Shown here piece after piece: positions 42,908 through 51,904 of a stretch of DNA of 64,000 nucleotides. A model generated the notes under the pieces. That model was not told the origin of the DNA. It searched no databases and was given only the letters and a program-made list of their open reading frames with translations. The stretch's first letter is position 1. Every line of letters starts with the position of its first letter. Source of the stretch: JAMXLO01 sp036265005 (GTDB lineage Bacteria; Pseudomonadota; Alphaproteobacteria; Acetobacterales; Acetobacteraceae); assembly GCA_036265005.1 (NCBI GenBank), contig DATAPW010000359.1, positions 62,001 through 126,000 on the forward strand, in the 5' to 3' direction. The position numbers were made by a program, and so were the translations under genes.

Positions 42908-43420
42908 ATGAAGCGCAAAAGCTTTGGTGCCATGCAATGCCCGATCGCCCGCGGCCTGGAACGCGTCGGCGAGTGGTGGAGCATTTTGATCCTGCGCGAC
43001 GCCTTCGCCGGCATGACGCGCTTCGACGAATTCCAGAAGAGCCTCGGCATCGCTCCCAACATGCTGACCCGCCGCCTGACCGCCCTGGTCGAGGCCGGAT
43101 TGCTCGAACGGCATCGCTACAGCGAGCACCCGCCGCGTGACGAATACCGGTTGACCGCGCGCGGCCACGATTTCCGCCCGGTACTGCTGGCGATGCTCGC
43201 CTGGGGCAACCGGCACTTCATGCCGGAAGGCCCCAGCGTGCTGATCGTCGATGCCAAGAGCGGTGCGGCGGCTGATCCGGTGATGGTGGACCGCGCGACC
43301 GGCCGGCCGCTGATCGGGCCCGACTATGTCCTCGTCCCGGGCCCTGCCGCGGCCGACAGCACCCGCCGCCGGCTGGCGTCCGGCTCGCGTGGCAGCCTGA
43401 TGCCGGGGACACACGCGTGA
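42908..43420 (+). CDS. HxlR-family transcriptional regulator
   Basis: This 170-residue winged-helix protein has the HxlR core: CPIARGLERVGEWWSILILRDAFAGMTRFDEFQKSLGIAPNMLTRRL, then EAGLLERHRYSEHPPRDEYRLTARG. The conserved Cys11 near the N-terminus is a common redox or electrophile sensor in this family. It is upstream of and overlapping the MATE efflux gene (GTGA), and faces a palindromic operator. It probably represses itself and the pump in response to a toxic compound. Confidence 0.93.
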   Translation: MKRKSFGAMQCPIARGLERVGEWWSILILRDAFAGMTRFDEFQKSLGIAPNMLTRRLTALVEAGLLERHRYSEHPPRDEYRLTARGHDFRPVLLAMLAWGNRHFMPEGPSVLIVDAKSGAAADPVMVDRATGRPLIGPDYVLVPGPAAADSTRRRLASGSRGSLMPGTHA

Positions 43421-44799
43421 GCACCACGGTCACCGCGGCTCCGGGTACGGCGGTACATAGCCCGCGCACCCAGCAATTGCTGCATGGCGCGATCCTGCCC
43501 ACGCTGCTGCTCCTGGCCTGGCCCAATGTACTGGTGATGCTGGCGCAATCCTCGACCGGACTGATCGAGACCTGGTTCGTGTCGCGCCTGGGCACCGATG
43601 CGCTCGCCGGCATGGCGCTGGTGTTCCCCGGCTTCATGATGATGCAAATGCTGTCCGGCGGAGCCATGGGCGGCGGCATTTCCTCTGCCATCGCCCGCGC
43701 CCTCGGCGCCCGGCGACGCGAGGATGCCGACGCGCTGGTGCTGCACGCGGTGATCATCAACGTCTCGCTGGGCCTGACCTTTTCCGCTCTGGCGCTGCTG
43801 CTCGGGCCGTCATTGTATCGCGCATTGGGCGGCGAAGGCGGCTCGCTGGAGGCCGCGTTGCGCTATTCCAACGTGGTGTTCGCCGGCACCTCGCTGGTCT
43901 GGCTGCTCAATGCGCTGGCGAATGTGATTCGCGGCACCGGCAATATGTTCGTGCCGGCATTGGCGATCTGCATCGCCGTCGCCTTGCTGATCCCGCTGTC
44001 GCCCTGCCTGATCTTCGGCCTCGGGCCGTTTCCCGCACTCGGCATCGCCGGCGGCGGCGTGGCGGTGGTGTTCACCACCGCGCTGACCGCGTCGGTGCTG
44101 GGGTGGTACATCCTGTCCGGCCGCAGCCTGGTGCGGTTCCGCCTGGTGCGGCTGCGTTGGGCCTTGTTCTACGAAATCCTCCGCGTCGGTGGGGTTGCTT
44201 CGGTCACCACGCTGCAGACCACGCTGACCATTGCGCTAACCACTGCGCTGGTGGGCGCCGCAGCCGGACCTGACGCGATTGCCGGCTTCGGCACCGGCGG
44301 CCGTCTGGAATATCTGCTGGTGCCGCTGGTATTCGGGCTCGGCGCTCCGCTGGTGGCGCTGGTGGGTACCAACATCGGCGCCGGGCAGCCGGCCCGCGCG
44401 CTCCGCATTGCGCTGATCGGCGGCGCACTGGCGTTTGCCCTGACCGAGTCGATCGGCGTGGCGGCGGCCGTATGGCCCCGTGCGTGGCTCGAATTGTTCG
44501 GCCACGACCCGCGCATGCTCGCGACCGGGTCCGCGTATCTGCGCACCGTCGGACCGGTCTATGGCTTCTTCGGCCTCGGCCTGGCGCTGTACTTTGCCTC
44601 GCAGGGCGCCGGCCGGCTGTTCTGGCCGCTGTTCGCCGGGATGCTGCGCCTGCTGATCGCCATCGGCGGCGGCTGGATCGCGCTGCGTACATCGGGATCG
44701 CTCGGCGGCGTATTCGCCGCGCTGGGCGTGGCGCTGCTGGCCTACGGTATGACGATGGCAGCGGCTATCGGCTCAGGTGCATGGTTCAGACGCATTTAG
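43417..44799 (+). CDS. MATE-family multidrug efflux pump
   Basis: This 460-residue membrane protein has about 12 helices in two homologous halves. Each has the MATE pattern, such as LIETWFVSRLGTDALAGMALVFPGFMMMQMLSGGAMGGGISSAIARALGA. The second half has GRLEYLLVPLVFGLGAPLVALVGTNIGAGQ. It exports drugs using a Na+ or H+ gradient. The GTG start at 43417 overlaps the HxlR TGA stop, so the pump is translationally coupled to its likely regulator. Confidence 0.93.
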   Translation: MSTTVTAAPGTAVHSPRTQQLLHGAILPTLLLLAWPNVLVMLAQSSTGLIETWFVSRLGTDALAGMALVFPGFMMMQMLSGGAMGGGISSAIARALGARRREDADALVLHAVIINVSLGLTFSALALLLGPSLYRALGGEGGSLEAALRYSNVVFAGTSLVWLLNALANVIRGTGNMFVPALAICIAVALLIPLSPCLIFGLGPFPALGIAGGGVAVVFTTALTASVLGWYILSGRSLVRFRLVRLRWALFYEILRVGGVASVTTLQTTLTIALTTALVGAAAGPDAIAGFGTGGRLEYLLVPLVFGLGAPLVALVGTNIGAGQPARALRIALIGGALAFALTESIGVAAAVWPRAWLELFGHDPRMLATGSAYLRTVGPVYGFFGLGLALYFASQGAGRLFWPLFAGMLRLLIAIGGGWIALRTSGSLGGVFAALGVALLAYGMTMAAAIGSGAWFRRI

Positions 44800-45111
44800 G
44801 CCGGGAGTGCGAGCGTGGCGGGAAGCCAGACGCAAGCAAGGAGCTGGAACCACGGATGGACACTGATGAATACGGATCATCTCGGTGGCTCCAGTGTTCG
44901 CTGTGACGGTGTGACGTTCGTCATGCCCCCTAGCCGGGCGCATCGGCAAACGGCTTGGCCTGAGTGACAGGATGCAGAGCGGCCGGGAAATCCGCATTTG
45001 GGTAGTACTGTCCGGCAACCAGCGGCTGCCGAACGAGGGGCATCGGTCCCGCCTGCGTCTCAGGGTTTCGTGTAATCGGTCCCATGTTCCAACCGAACCG
45101 GCCACACCGCG
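44800..45111. other. Intergenic stretch with no recognisable gene
   Basis: These 312 bp carry no convincing gene. Around 44838-44891 there is an imperfect repeat-like segment (ACCACGGATGGACACTGATG..), a kind often seen as an interspersed bacterial repeat. The rest is presumably the promoter region of the GNAT gene. Confidence 0.4.
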
Positions 45112-45639
45112 ATGATCGAGACACCTCGTCTGCTGCTGCGACCCTGGCGCGAGAGCGATATGCCGCTGTTCGCCGAACAGAACGCCGATCCCGCCGTGAT
45201 GCAGTATCTGACCGGTGTGCTGAGCCGCGAGGCAAGCGATGCGTATGCCAGGCGCGCGCAACAGCATTTCGCCGATCACGGCTTTTGCAAGTGGGCGGTG
45301 GAAGCGCCCGGCGTCGCGCCGTTCATCGGCGCCGTCGGGCTGTCTCACGTCGCGATCGAGGCTTCGTTCACCCCCGCCGTCGAAATCGCATGGCGTCTCA
45401 ACCGGCGCTACTGGGGCTGCGGCTACGCGACCGAAGCAGCGCAAGCGGCACTTGACGATGGGTTCAACCGGGTCCGACTGCAGGAGGTTGTCGCCATGAC
45501 ATCGCTGCTGAACACCGCATCGATGCGCGTGATGGAGCGGTTGGGCATGACGCGATCGATCGAATTCGACCACCCCAACCAGCCGCCAGGCAGCAGGCTG
45601 CGCCGCCACGTCCTGTATCGCCTGCACCGCAAAACGTAG
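45112..45639 (+). CDS. GNAT acetyltransferase, RimJ/RimL type
   Basis: This 175-residue protein opens with the RimL pattern ETPRLLLRPWRESDMPLF. It has the acetyl-CoA-binding region EIAWRLNRRYWGCGYATEAAQAALDDGF, then NTASMRVMERLGM. It would acetylate the alpha-amino group of a protein or a small amine; the substrate is unknown. The start is ATG 45112. It stands alone on the plus strand, followed by a family 1 repeat at 45635-45668 that overlaps its stop codon. Confidence 0.9.
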   Translation: MIETPRLLLRPWRESDMPLFAEQNADPAVMQYLTGVLSREASDAYARRAQQHFADHGFCKWAVEAPGVAPFIGAVGLSHVAIEASFTPAVEIAWRLNRRYWGCGYATEAAQAALDDGFNRVRLQEVVAMTSLLNTASMRVMERLGMTRSIEFDHPNQPPGSRLRRHVLYRLHRKT

Positions 45640-45668
45640 GACGGAAAAACGCAGCGCAGTCCGCCGAC
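45635..45668. repeat. Small GC-rich palindromic repeat, family 1 (single unit)
   Basis: CGTAGGACGGAAAAACGCAG..CCGCCGAC matches the family 1 core found at 10336 and 40758. It spans the stop codon of the GNAT gene. The 179 bp from 45640 to the next gene hold no further coding sequence I can support. Confidence 0.5.
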
Positions 45669-45818
45669 AGCGCCCGATCCGGGAATCCCCGCGTCAGACC
45701 GGCCCGCAGGCTTCCCGCCCTTCATCCGCAAGGCTAACGTCGTAACCAACAGGCCTGTCCGGCCGTCCAGGAAAGCACGAGGGGCCCGACCGGCCATGCA
45801 CCACAGCGGCTGCGCGCA

Positions 45819-47066
45819 ATGATGCGATCCTCGCTGCTCGCGCCGTTCCGGGTGCGCAGCTTCCGCTTCCAGTACCCGGCGGACCTGCTCACGTCCTGGG
45901 GCACCGAGATGGAGAACCTGATCCTCGGCTGGTACATCCTGGTCGCAACCGGCTCCGTCCTGCTGCTCACCGTGTTCGGCTCGCTGCAATATATCGGCAC
46001 GCTCGTCGCGCCGTTGTTCGGCATGGCCGGCGACCGCATCGGCCATCGCCTGGTGATGTGCATGATGCGCGCCTGCTACGCCACGCTGGCGGCATTGCTG
46101 ATGACCTTGGCGTTCACCGGCCTGCTGCAGCCGGTGCAGGTATTCGTCATCGCGGCAACCGCCGGATTGATCCGCTCCTCGGACCTCGCGATGCGCAATG
46201 CGCTGGTGGCCGACACCATGCCGCCGGATCGCTTCGTCAGCGCCATGGGCGCGTCACGCACGACCGCGGATTCCGCGCGCACCATGGCGCCGCTGGTCGG
46301 AGCGGGATTGTTCGCCGCCCTGGGCATGGGCTTTGCCTACCTGGCGATCACCACCTTCTATACTGCGGGCTTCCTGCTGACCTTGGGCGTCAGTGGCCGG
46401 CGCTATGGCAGCGCGCCGTTGATCGCGGCCGGTCCGCTGCGCCCGTCATTCTGGCGCGACCTGCGCGAAGGCTTCGCCTATTTGTGGGAGACGCCAAGCT
46501 CGCTGGCAGCGTTGTGGCTCGCGTTCCTGGTCAACATGACGGCCTTCCCGTTCACCAGCGGCCTGCTGCCCTACGTCGCGCGCGACGTCTACCACATGGA
46601 CCAGACCGGCCTCGGCTGGCTGATCGCCAGCTTCGCATTCGGCGCGCTGCTCGGCTCGGTCCTCATCAGCGTCATCGGTCGTTCGATCCGACCGGCGCGC
46701 ATGATGATCGTGTTTGCCCTGGCATGGTACGCGATGCTGCTGGTGTTTGCGCATATGCGGGACCCGCTGCACGGCAGCCTCAGCCTGATGTTTGCCGGCC
46801 TGGCGCAGAGCCTGAGCCTGGTGCCGATGTCCGCCTTGCTGCTGCACGGTGCCGGCGCGTTCCGCGGCCGCGTCATGGGCATGCGCATGCTGGCGATCTA
46901 CGGCCTGCCGCTCGGATTGCTGGCCGCCGGCGCACTGATCGACCGCATCGGCTTCGTGCCGACGGCGACCCTGTACTGCGGCATCGGCATCACCTTGACG
47001 CTGCTGATCGCGCTGCGCTGGCGCGAAGCGCTGTGGCCGCTGCACGCGGCGGCAAACGCACGGTGA
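45819..47066 (+). CDS. MFS transporter, EntS-like family
   Basis: This 415-residue protein has about 12 helices and the MFS loop GDRIGHRLV. It opens with FRVRSFRFQYPADLLTSWGTEMENLILGWYILVAT, which is typical of the MFS_3 exporters. The intracellular part has DTMPPDRFVSAMGASRTTADSART. It resembles, but is not closely similar to, the MFS protein at 6919-8166. Substrate unknown. It is followed 62 bp later by the sulfate-transport operon, but functional links are not evident. Confidence 0.87.
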   Translation: MMRSSLLAPFRVRSFRFQYPADLLTSWGTEMENLILGWYILVATGSVLLLTVFGSLQYIGTLVAPLFGMAGDRIGHRLVMCMMRACYATLAALLMTLAFTGLLQPVQVFVIAATAGLIRSSDLAMRNALVADTMPPDRFVSAMGASRTTADSARTMAPLVGAGLFAALGMGFAYLAITTFYTAGFLLTLGVSGRRYGSAPLIAAGPLRPSFWRDLREGFAYLWETPSSLAALWLAFLVNMTAFPFTSGLLPYVARDVYHMDQTGLGWLIASFAFGALLGSVLISVIGRSIRPARMMIVFALAWYAMLLVFAHMRDPLHGSLSLMFAGLAQSLSLVPMSALLLHGAGAFRGRVMGMRMLAIYGLPLGLLAAGALIDRIGFVPTATLYCGIGITLTLLIALRWREALWPLHAAANAR

Positions 47067-47128
47067 AAGCGTGCGATTTGCCTAACGCTGACCTATAGTG
47101 CTGCATCGTGCCGGAATGGAGATCCGCA

Positions 47129-48142
47129 ATGCAGCAAGGTTCGGTGACACGACGTGCAGCCGTCGGCATGCTGTTGGCCGGCACGATCACACGCAACGTC
47201 GCGGCTGCAGATGCAACGCTGCTCAACGTCTCCTACGATCCGACGAGGGAGTTGTACCGCGATTTGAATCGCGCCTTCATCGCGGCATGGCAGTCGAAGA
47301 CTGGACAACGCATCAGCATCAACATGTCGCATGGCGGTTCCGGTGCTCAGGCACGTGCCGTGCTGGATGGTCTGCAGGCCGACGTCGTGACGCTTGCCCT
47401 CGCCGCAGACATAGACGCGCTGGCGAAGCGCGGCCTGATCGCGACCGCCTGGCAGCAGCGCCTGCCGAACAATGCCTCGCCATTCACCAGCACGATTGTG
47501 CTGCTGGTGCGCAAGGGCAACCCGAGGGGCATCCATGACTGGCCCGATCTGCTGAAGCCAGGCGTCGCAGTGATCACGCCCAATCCAAAAACCTCCGGCG
47601 GCGCGCGGTGGAATTTTCTCGCCGCACTGGCCTGGGCACAACATCAACCGAACGCCAGCCCGGCATCCGCAGAAGATTTTATGCGCGCTCTGTTTCACCA
47701 GGTGCCCGTGCTGGACACCGGCGCGCGCGGTGCCACCAACAGCTTCGCCCAACGCGACCTGGGCGACGTGCTGTTGGCCTGGGAGAACGAGGCTTGGCTG
47801 GCACGCAAGGAATTCGGCGCCGATGCATTCGAAATCGTCTATCCGTCGCTCAGTATCCTCGCCGAACCGCCGGTGGCGGTGGTGGACAGCGTCGTCGACA
47901 AGAAAGGCACGCGGGACGTGGCGCAATCCTACCTGGAGTTCTTGTATACCCGGCCAGCGCAGGACATCGCCGCGCGCAACTACTACCGAGCGCGCGACCA
48001 GGTGGTGGCGGTGCAATACGCCGAACGCTATCCCGTTCTGAATCTGGCCACGATCGAGGATTTTGGCGGCTGGGACGCCGCGCAGGCGAAATTCTTTGCC
48101 GATGGCGGCCTGTTCGACAAAATCTACACGCCAGGAAAATGA
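47129..48142 (+). CDS. sbp: Sulfate/thiosulfate ABC transporter substrate-binding protein
   Basis: This 337-residue periplasmic protein belongs to the sulfate-binding family. After a signal peptide it reads LLNVSYDPTRELYRDLNRAF, with ISINMSHGGSGAQARAVLDGLQADVVTLALAADID and the binding-site sequence PNPKTSGGARWNFLAA. The ATG at 47129 has GGAG at the proper distance, which I prefer to the GTG at 47108. It is the first gene of the operon, overlapping cysT by ATGA. It could bind sulfate or thiosulfate (Sbp or CysP). Confidence 0.94.
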   Translation: MQQGSVTRRAAVGMLLAGTITRNVAAADATLLNVSYDPTRELYRDLNRAFIAAWQSKTGQRISINMSHGGSGAQARAVLDGLQADVVTLALAADIDALAKRGLIATAWQQRLPNNASPFTSTIVLLVRKGNPRGIHDWPDLLKPGVAVITPNPKTSGGARWNFLAALAWAQHQPNASPASAEDFMRALFHQVPVLDTGARGATNSFAQRDLGDVLLAWENEAWLARKEFGADAFEIVYPSLSILAEPPVAVVDSVVDKKGTRDVAQSYLEFLYTRPAQDIAARNYYRARDQVVAVQYAERYPVLNLATIEDFGGWDAAQAKFFADGGLFDKIYTPGK

Positions 48143-48963
48143 CGGCTGCACGACGCTCCGCACTGCCGGGCTTCGGCCCCGCCCTCGGACTCACGCTGGC
48201 CTGGGTATCGCTGATCGTATTGCTGCCGCTTACCGCGCTGATGCTGCGGCCTTGGGAGCTGGGCCTCATCGGCGTATGGCATTCGATCACCGAACCGCGC
48301 GTGCTGGCGGCCCTGAAGCTCAGCTTCGGTGCCGCGGCGCTGGCTGCGGCAGTGAATGTGCCGTTCGGCCTGCTGATCGCCTGGGTGATGGTCCGCTACC
48401 GCTTCCCCGGCCGCAACCTGGTCGATTCGCTGATCGACATGCCGCTCGCACTGCCGACCGCGGTCGCCGGCATCGCACTGACCGCATTGTTCGCACCGAA
48501 AGGCTGGATCGGTGCATGGCTGGCGCCGCTCGGCATCAAGGTGGCCTATACGCCGCTCGGTATCCTGGTCGCGTTGATCTTCGTCGGGTTGCCGTTCGTC
48601 GTGCGCACGCTGGAACCGGTCATCATGGATTTGCCGCTCGAAGCGGAAGAGGCCGCGGCAACCCTCGGCGCCACGCGCGCCCAGACCCTGCGCCGCGTCG
48701 TCCTGCCGGCACTCGGCCCTGCGTTGCTGGCGGGCTTCGGCGCGGCATTGGCACGCGGCGTCGGCGAATACGGCTCTGTCATCTTCATCGCCGGCAACAT
48801 GCCGATGATCAGCGAGATCGCACCGCTGCTGATCGTCATCCGGCTGGAGCAGCTGGACTATGCCGGCGCGGCAGCACTCGGACTGGTGATGCTGCTGGTG
48901 TCCTTCGGCATTCTGCTGCTGCTCAACCTGCTGCAGAGCCACCTGGGCGGACGCAGGCGGTGA
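48139..48963 (+). CDS. cysT: Sulfate ABC transporter permease CysT
   Basis: This 274-residue inner-membrane permease has the CysT opening (GPALGLTLAWVSLIVLLPLTAL) and the loop LEAEEAAATLGATRAQTLRRVVLPALGP that contacts the ATPase. It also has the GEYGSVIFIAGNMP segment typical of sulfate permeases. The ATG overlaps the sbp stop (ATGA) and the stop overlaps cysW (GTGA), so the whole operon is translationally coupled. Confidence 0.96.
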   Translation: MTAARRSALPGFGPALGLTLAWVSLIVLLPLTALMLRPWELGLIGVWHSITEPRVLAALKLSFGAAALAAAVNVPFGLLIAWVMVRYRFPGRNLVDSLIDMPLALPTAVAGIALTALFAPKGWIGAWLAPLGIKVAYTPLGILVALIFVGLPFVVRTLEPVIMDLPLEAEEAAATLGATRAQTLRRVVLPALGPALLAGFGAALARGVGEYGSVIFIAGNMPMISEIAPLLIVIRLEQLDYAGAAALGLVMLLVSFGILLLLNLLQSHLGGRRR

Positions 48964-49814
48964 GCCGGGCTGCAAACCATGCCCTCCGCGCGACGCAGGA
49001 ACGCCCGACCGTGCGGATCCTGTTGACCGCCTCGACCATCATGGCGCTGGTCGTCCTGCTCCTGCTGCCGCTCGTCGCGATATTCGGCAAGGCCTTCTCT
49101 CGTGGGATTGCCGGCGTGCTGGAGTCACTTGGCGATCCCGACTCGATCGCGGCAATCCAACTGACGTTGCTGGTGGCGGCCGTCAGCGTTCCACTGAATG
49201 CAATCTGCGGCATTGCGGCTGCATGGTGCATCGGACGCTTTCGGTTTCCCGGCCGCAGCCTGCTGATCACGCTGATCGAACTGCCATTCTCGGTCTCGCC
49301 GGTGATCTCGGGCCTGGTCTGGGTGCTGCTGTTCGGCGCCAATGGCTGGTTCGGTCCGATGCTGGATCGCGCCGGCGTGCGGATCATTTTCGCGGTGCCT
49401 GGATTGATCCTGGCGACCGTCTTCGTCACCTTCCCGTTCGTCGCGCGCTCGCTGATCCCGCTGATGCAGGAGCAGGGCGCGGCCGAGGAAGAGGCCGCCA
49501 TCACACTCGGGGCCAGCTTCTGGCAGGTTTTCTGGCGCGTCACGCTGCCGAATATCCGCTGGGGCCTGCTGTACGGCGTGCTGTTGTGCAACGCTCGCGC
49601 CATGGGTGAATTCGGCGCAGTCGCCGTGGTGTCCGGACACGTGCGCGGACAGACCATGACCATGCCGCTGCAGGTCGAGGCGTTGTTCAATGACTATGAC
49701 TGGGTGGGCGCCTTCACCATCGCCGGCCTGCTGTCGTTGCTGGCGCTGCTGACGCTGGCGGTGAAGGCTGCGCTGGAATGGCGGATCGGCCCGCGCAGCG
49801 GAGCCTTGCTGTGA
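48960..49814 (+). CDS. cysW: Sulfate ABC transporter permease CysW
   Basis: This 284-residue permease partners with CysT. It has IELPFSVSPVISGLVWVLLFG, the ATPase-contact loop EQGAAEEEAAITLGASFWQVFWRVTLPNIRWG and the family's REMGEFGAV-like ARAMGEFGAVAVVSGHVRGQT. It starts with GTG at 48960 overlapping cysT, and its stop overlaps the cysA GTG. The first 20 residues are Arg-rich and may be cytoplasmic. Confidence 0.96.
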   Translation: MSRAANHALRATQERPTVRILLTASTIMALVVLLLLPLVAIFGKAFSRGIAGVLESLGDPDSIAAIQLTLLVAAVSVPLNAICGIAAAWCIGRFRFPGRSLLITLIELPFSVSPVISGLVWVLLFGANGWFGPMLDRAGVRIIFAVPGLILATVFVTFPFVARSLIPLMQEQGAAEEEAAITLGASFWQVFWRVTLPNIRWGLLYGVLLCNARAMGEFGAVAVVSGHVRGQTMTMPLQVEALFNDYDWVGAFTIAGLLSLLALLTLAVKAALEWRIGPRSGALL

Positions 49815-50851
49815 ATGTCGAGCTGCGCGGTCTGCGCAAATCGTTTGCCGGCATTGCGGCGCTGGACGGCGTGAGCTTGTCGATCGCGTCGGGTGAATTC
49901 CTCGCGCTGCTCGGGCCGTCCGGCTCCGGCAAGACCACACTGCTGCGCGTGCTGGCAGGACTGGAATTTGTCGATTCCGGCGACATCGTTGTCGGTGGAC
50001 GCAACATGCACGGCGTACCGGCACGCGAGCGTGGCGTTGGCTTCGTGTTTCAACACTACGCGCTGTTCCGTCACATGACGGTGGCACGCAATGTTGCGTT
50101 CGGTCTTGAGATCCGACAGCGCTCGCTGCGTCCGTCGCAGCGCGAAATCCGCGCGCGCATGCAGTCGCTGCTGGACCTCATGGGCATCGGCGATCTCGCA
50201 GACCGCTATCCCGAACAGGTATCGGGCGGTCAGCGGCAGCGTGTGGCGCTGGCCCGCGCATTGGCCATCGAGCCAGGGCTGCTGCTGCTCGACGAACCAT
50301 TCGGCGCGCTGGACGCCAAGGTGCGCAAGAGCCTTCGCATCTGGCTGCGCGATCTGCACAAGAGAATGGCCCTCACCAGCATCTTCGTCACGCACGATCA
50401 GGCGGAGGCGATGGAGATGGCGGACCGCGTCGCAGTGCTGCGCGGCGGTCGGATCGAGCAGGTGGATGCGCCGGACCGGCTGTACGCCGAACCAGCCACC
50501 GCATTCGTGCACGAATTCCTCGGCGAGTCGGTTCGGATCGAGTGTCACGTCGCTGGGGGAAAGGCACGGATCGCCGGGCTGCCGGACGTCGCGCTGCCGA
50601 CGGACTGCCCACCCGGACCGGCGGCCGCGCTGATCCGGCCGCATGAGATCGGACTGCTGCCGGGTGCGGGGCCGGCGCGCGTTGCAGGCGTGCATTCCGT
50701 CGGGCCGCAGCATCGGCTGCACGTGACCTTCGCCGGTCAGATGGTGGAAGTGTTGCGACCTGCCGATGCATGGCTGCCGGCGATCGGGCAAGAGTGCGAC
50801 ATCGATCTGTCGCGCGCCAAAGTTTATCCCGGGGAGGACGAGCCAGGCTGA
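49811..50851 (+). CDS. cysA: Sulfate ABC transporter ATP-binding protein CysA
   Basis: This 346-residue ATPase has the Walker A GPSGSGKTT, Q-loop HYALFRHMTV, signature VSGGQRQRVALARAL, Walker B LLLLDEPFGALDAKVRK and H-loop VTHDQAEAMEMADR. A TOBE-like domain follows. It powers CysTW with the sbp product. The start is GTG at 49811 (overlap with cysW); the upstream ATG-initiated frame is a shadow. It ends the operon. Confidence 0.97.
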   Translation: MNVELRGLRKSFAGIAALDGVSLSIASGEFLALLGPSGSGKTTLLRVLAGLEFVDSGDIVVGGRNMHGVPARERGVGFVFQHYALFRHMTVARNVAFGLEIRQRSLRPSQREIRARMQSLLDLMGIGDLADRYPEQVSGGQRQRVALARALAIEPGLLLLDEPFGALDAKVRKSLRIWLRDLHKRMALTSIFVTHDQAEAMEMADRVAVLRGGRIEQVDAPDRLYAEPATAFVHEFLGESVRIECHVAGGKARIAGLPDVALPTDCPPGPAAALIRPHEIGLLPGAGPARVAGVHSVGPQHRLHVTFAGQMVEVLRPADAWLPAIGQECDIDLSRAKVYPGEDEPG

Positions 50852-50992
50852 GCACCTCATGGCAAGAGTATGCGGTCAAACCCTCGGGTACCTGATTGTT
50901 GTGGGGGCGTCAGTTGCACGTTACGCTGTGCATCCGGCTGTTGAATCTGCCATGGCGGCGCTTCCGGCTACGCCCGATGATGGAACAAGACG

Positions 50993-51466
50993 ATGAAGGC
51001 TCATCTTCTGCCAGCGCTCGCAATGCTGCTCTCGCTGGGAGCATGCGCCGAGCCATCCAGCACGCAGACCCTCTCCGAGCGCGTATCGACCCGGCTGAAC
51101 CCCGACCAACTATGCAACCGTCCGGCGAGCATCGAATATCTGCCAAACGGCACGAGGGTCCGGGTGCCTGAAGTCTCGCTCTTCGTGGGCGGGGGAACCG
51201 ACCTGACCGAGTGCGGCCAGTATGCCCTGGCGAGCGTAGTCGAGGCGATGCTCGACCCCCACATCATGCAGGTGGTGGTCGAACCCGCAGCGGCCGAGAA
51301 TGGTCCGGACGCGACCCTGTCGCTCCGGCGCGCGGACATCGTGAAGCGATTGCTGTCGAATGTCGGCTTCACGCAGACCCAGCCGCCGGTCCTTGTGCTA
51401 CCGACAGCAGTGCCTTCGCAGGGCGCCATGGGGATCGTGCTCTTGCTCCCCACAGTCAGCGGTTAG
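50993..51466 (+). CDS. Small putative lipoprotein
   Basis: This 157-residue protein has a lipoprotein signal (ALAMLLSLGACAEPSS, lipobox LGAC with Cys18). The mature part contains an NGTRVRVPEVSLFVGGGTDLTECGQYALASVVEAML stretch and an Arg/Asp-containing helix, LRRADIVKRLLSNVG. The last two are reminiscent of a small OmpA-like peptidoglycan-binding domain, though I would not name it. It lies 141 bp after cysA with no evident link to sulfate transport. The ATG at 50993 has no strong SD. Confidence 0.6.
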   Translation: MKAHLLPALAMLLSLGACAEPSSTQTLSERVSTRLNPDQLCNRPASIEYLPNGTRVRVPEVSLFVGGGTDLTECGQYALASVVEAMLDPHIMQVVVEPAAAENGPDATLSLRRADIVKRLLSNVGFTQTQPPVLVLPTAVPSQGAMGIVLLLPTVSG

Positions 51467-51600
51467 CCGATCCAGTCGGGCCCGCACCACGGCTCATGGC
51501 GGTTCTGGATTTTCGCCTTCGCGGAAATGACGGTGGTGGTCGTGGTGATGCGTGGTGGTGACCCGAACAAATCCATTATTCGGCGGCCTGTCCTGGCGCA
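51467..51600. other. Intergenic sequence with a repeat half-unit
   Basis: The stretch between the lipoprotein gene and the weakly supported frame at 51601 includes the family 2 half-repeat (51505-51533) and a GT-rich segment with no coding signal. Confidence 0.4.
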
Positions 51601-51900
51601 TTGCGCTGGCGAGGTCAGGCGTCAAATGCGGCAGGCAAGGCGGCGCGTGCGGCACGCGCCGCGGCAACGGTCGGCCTGGGTTTCCGGCAACAAGGCGACC
51701 GCTTCATCGGCACCGAGAACGCCCGCGCCGGCTGGATGGAGACGCGCAGCGAACTCGGCGAAGTGAACCGATCGGATTACCTGAACCGGCAGTTCGTGCG
51801 GCAGCAGACGCCGGCGCGAACCGGCGTCGTCTCCGCCATCAAATTGGAGAATGTGCAGAACGAAGCCTCGGTGGCCCGCAACCGGGGCCGTCCGCGCTGA
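51601..51900 (+). CDS. Weakly supported small reading frame
   Basis: The frame (99 residues from TTG 51601; open back to 51562) has a coding-like composition in its second half: QGDRFIGTENARAGWMETR, then ELGEVNRSDYLNRQFV and SAIKLENVQNEA. It is not a recognisable family, lacks a good start and SD, and sits between a repeat and the convergent DsbA-like gene. It may be a remnant of a larger gene or a spurious frame. Confidence 0.3.
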   Translation: MRWRGQASNAAGKAARAARAAATVGLGFRQQGDRFIGTENARAGWMETRSELGEVNRSDYLNRQFVRQQTPARTGVVSAIKLENVQNEASVARNRGRPR

Positions 51901-51904
51901 TCGG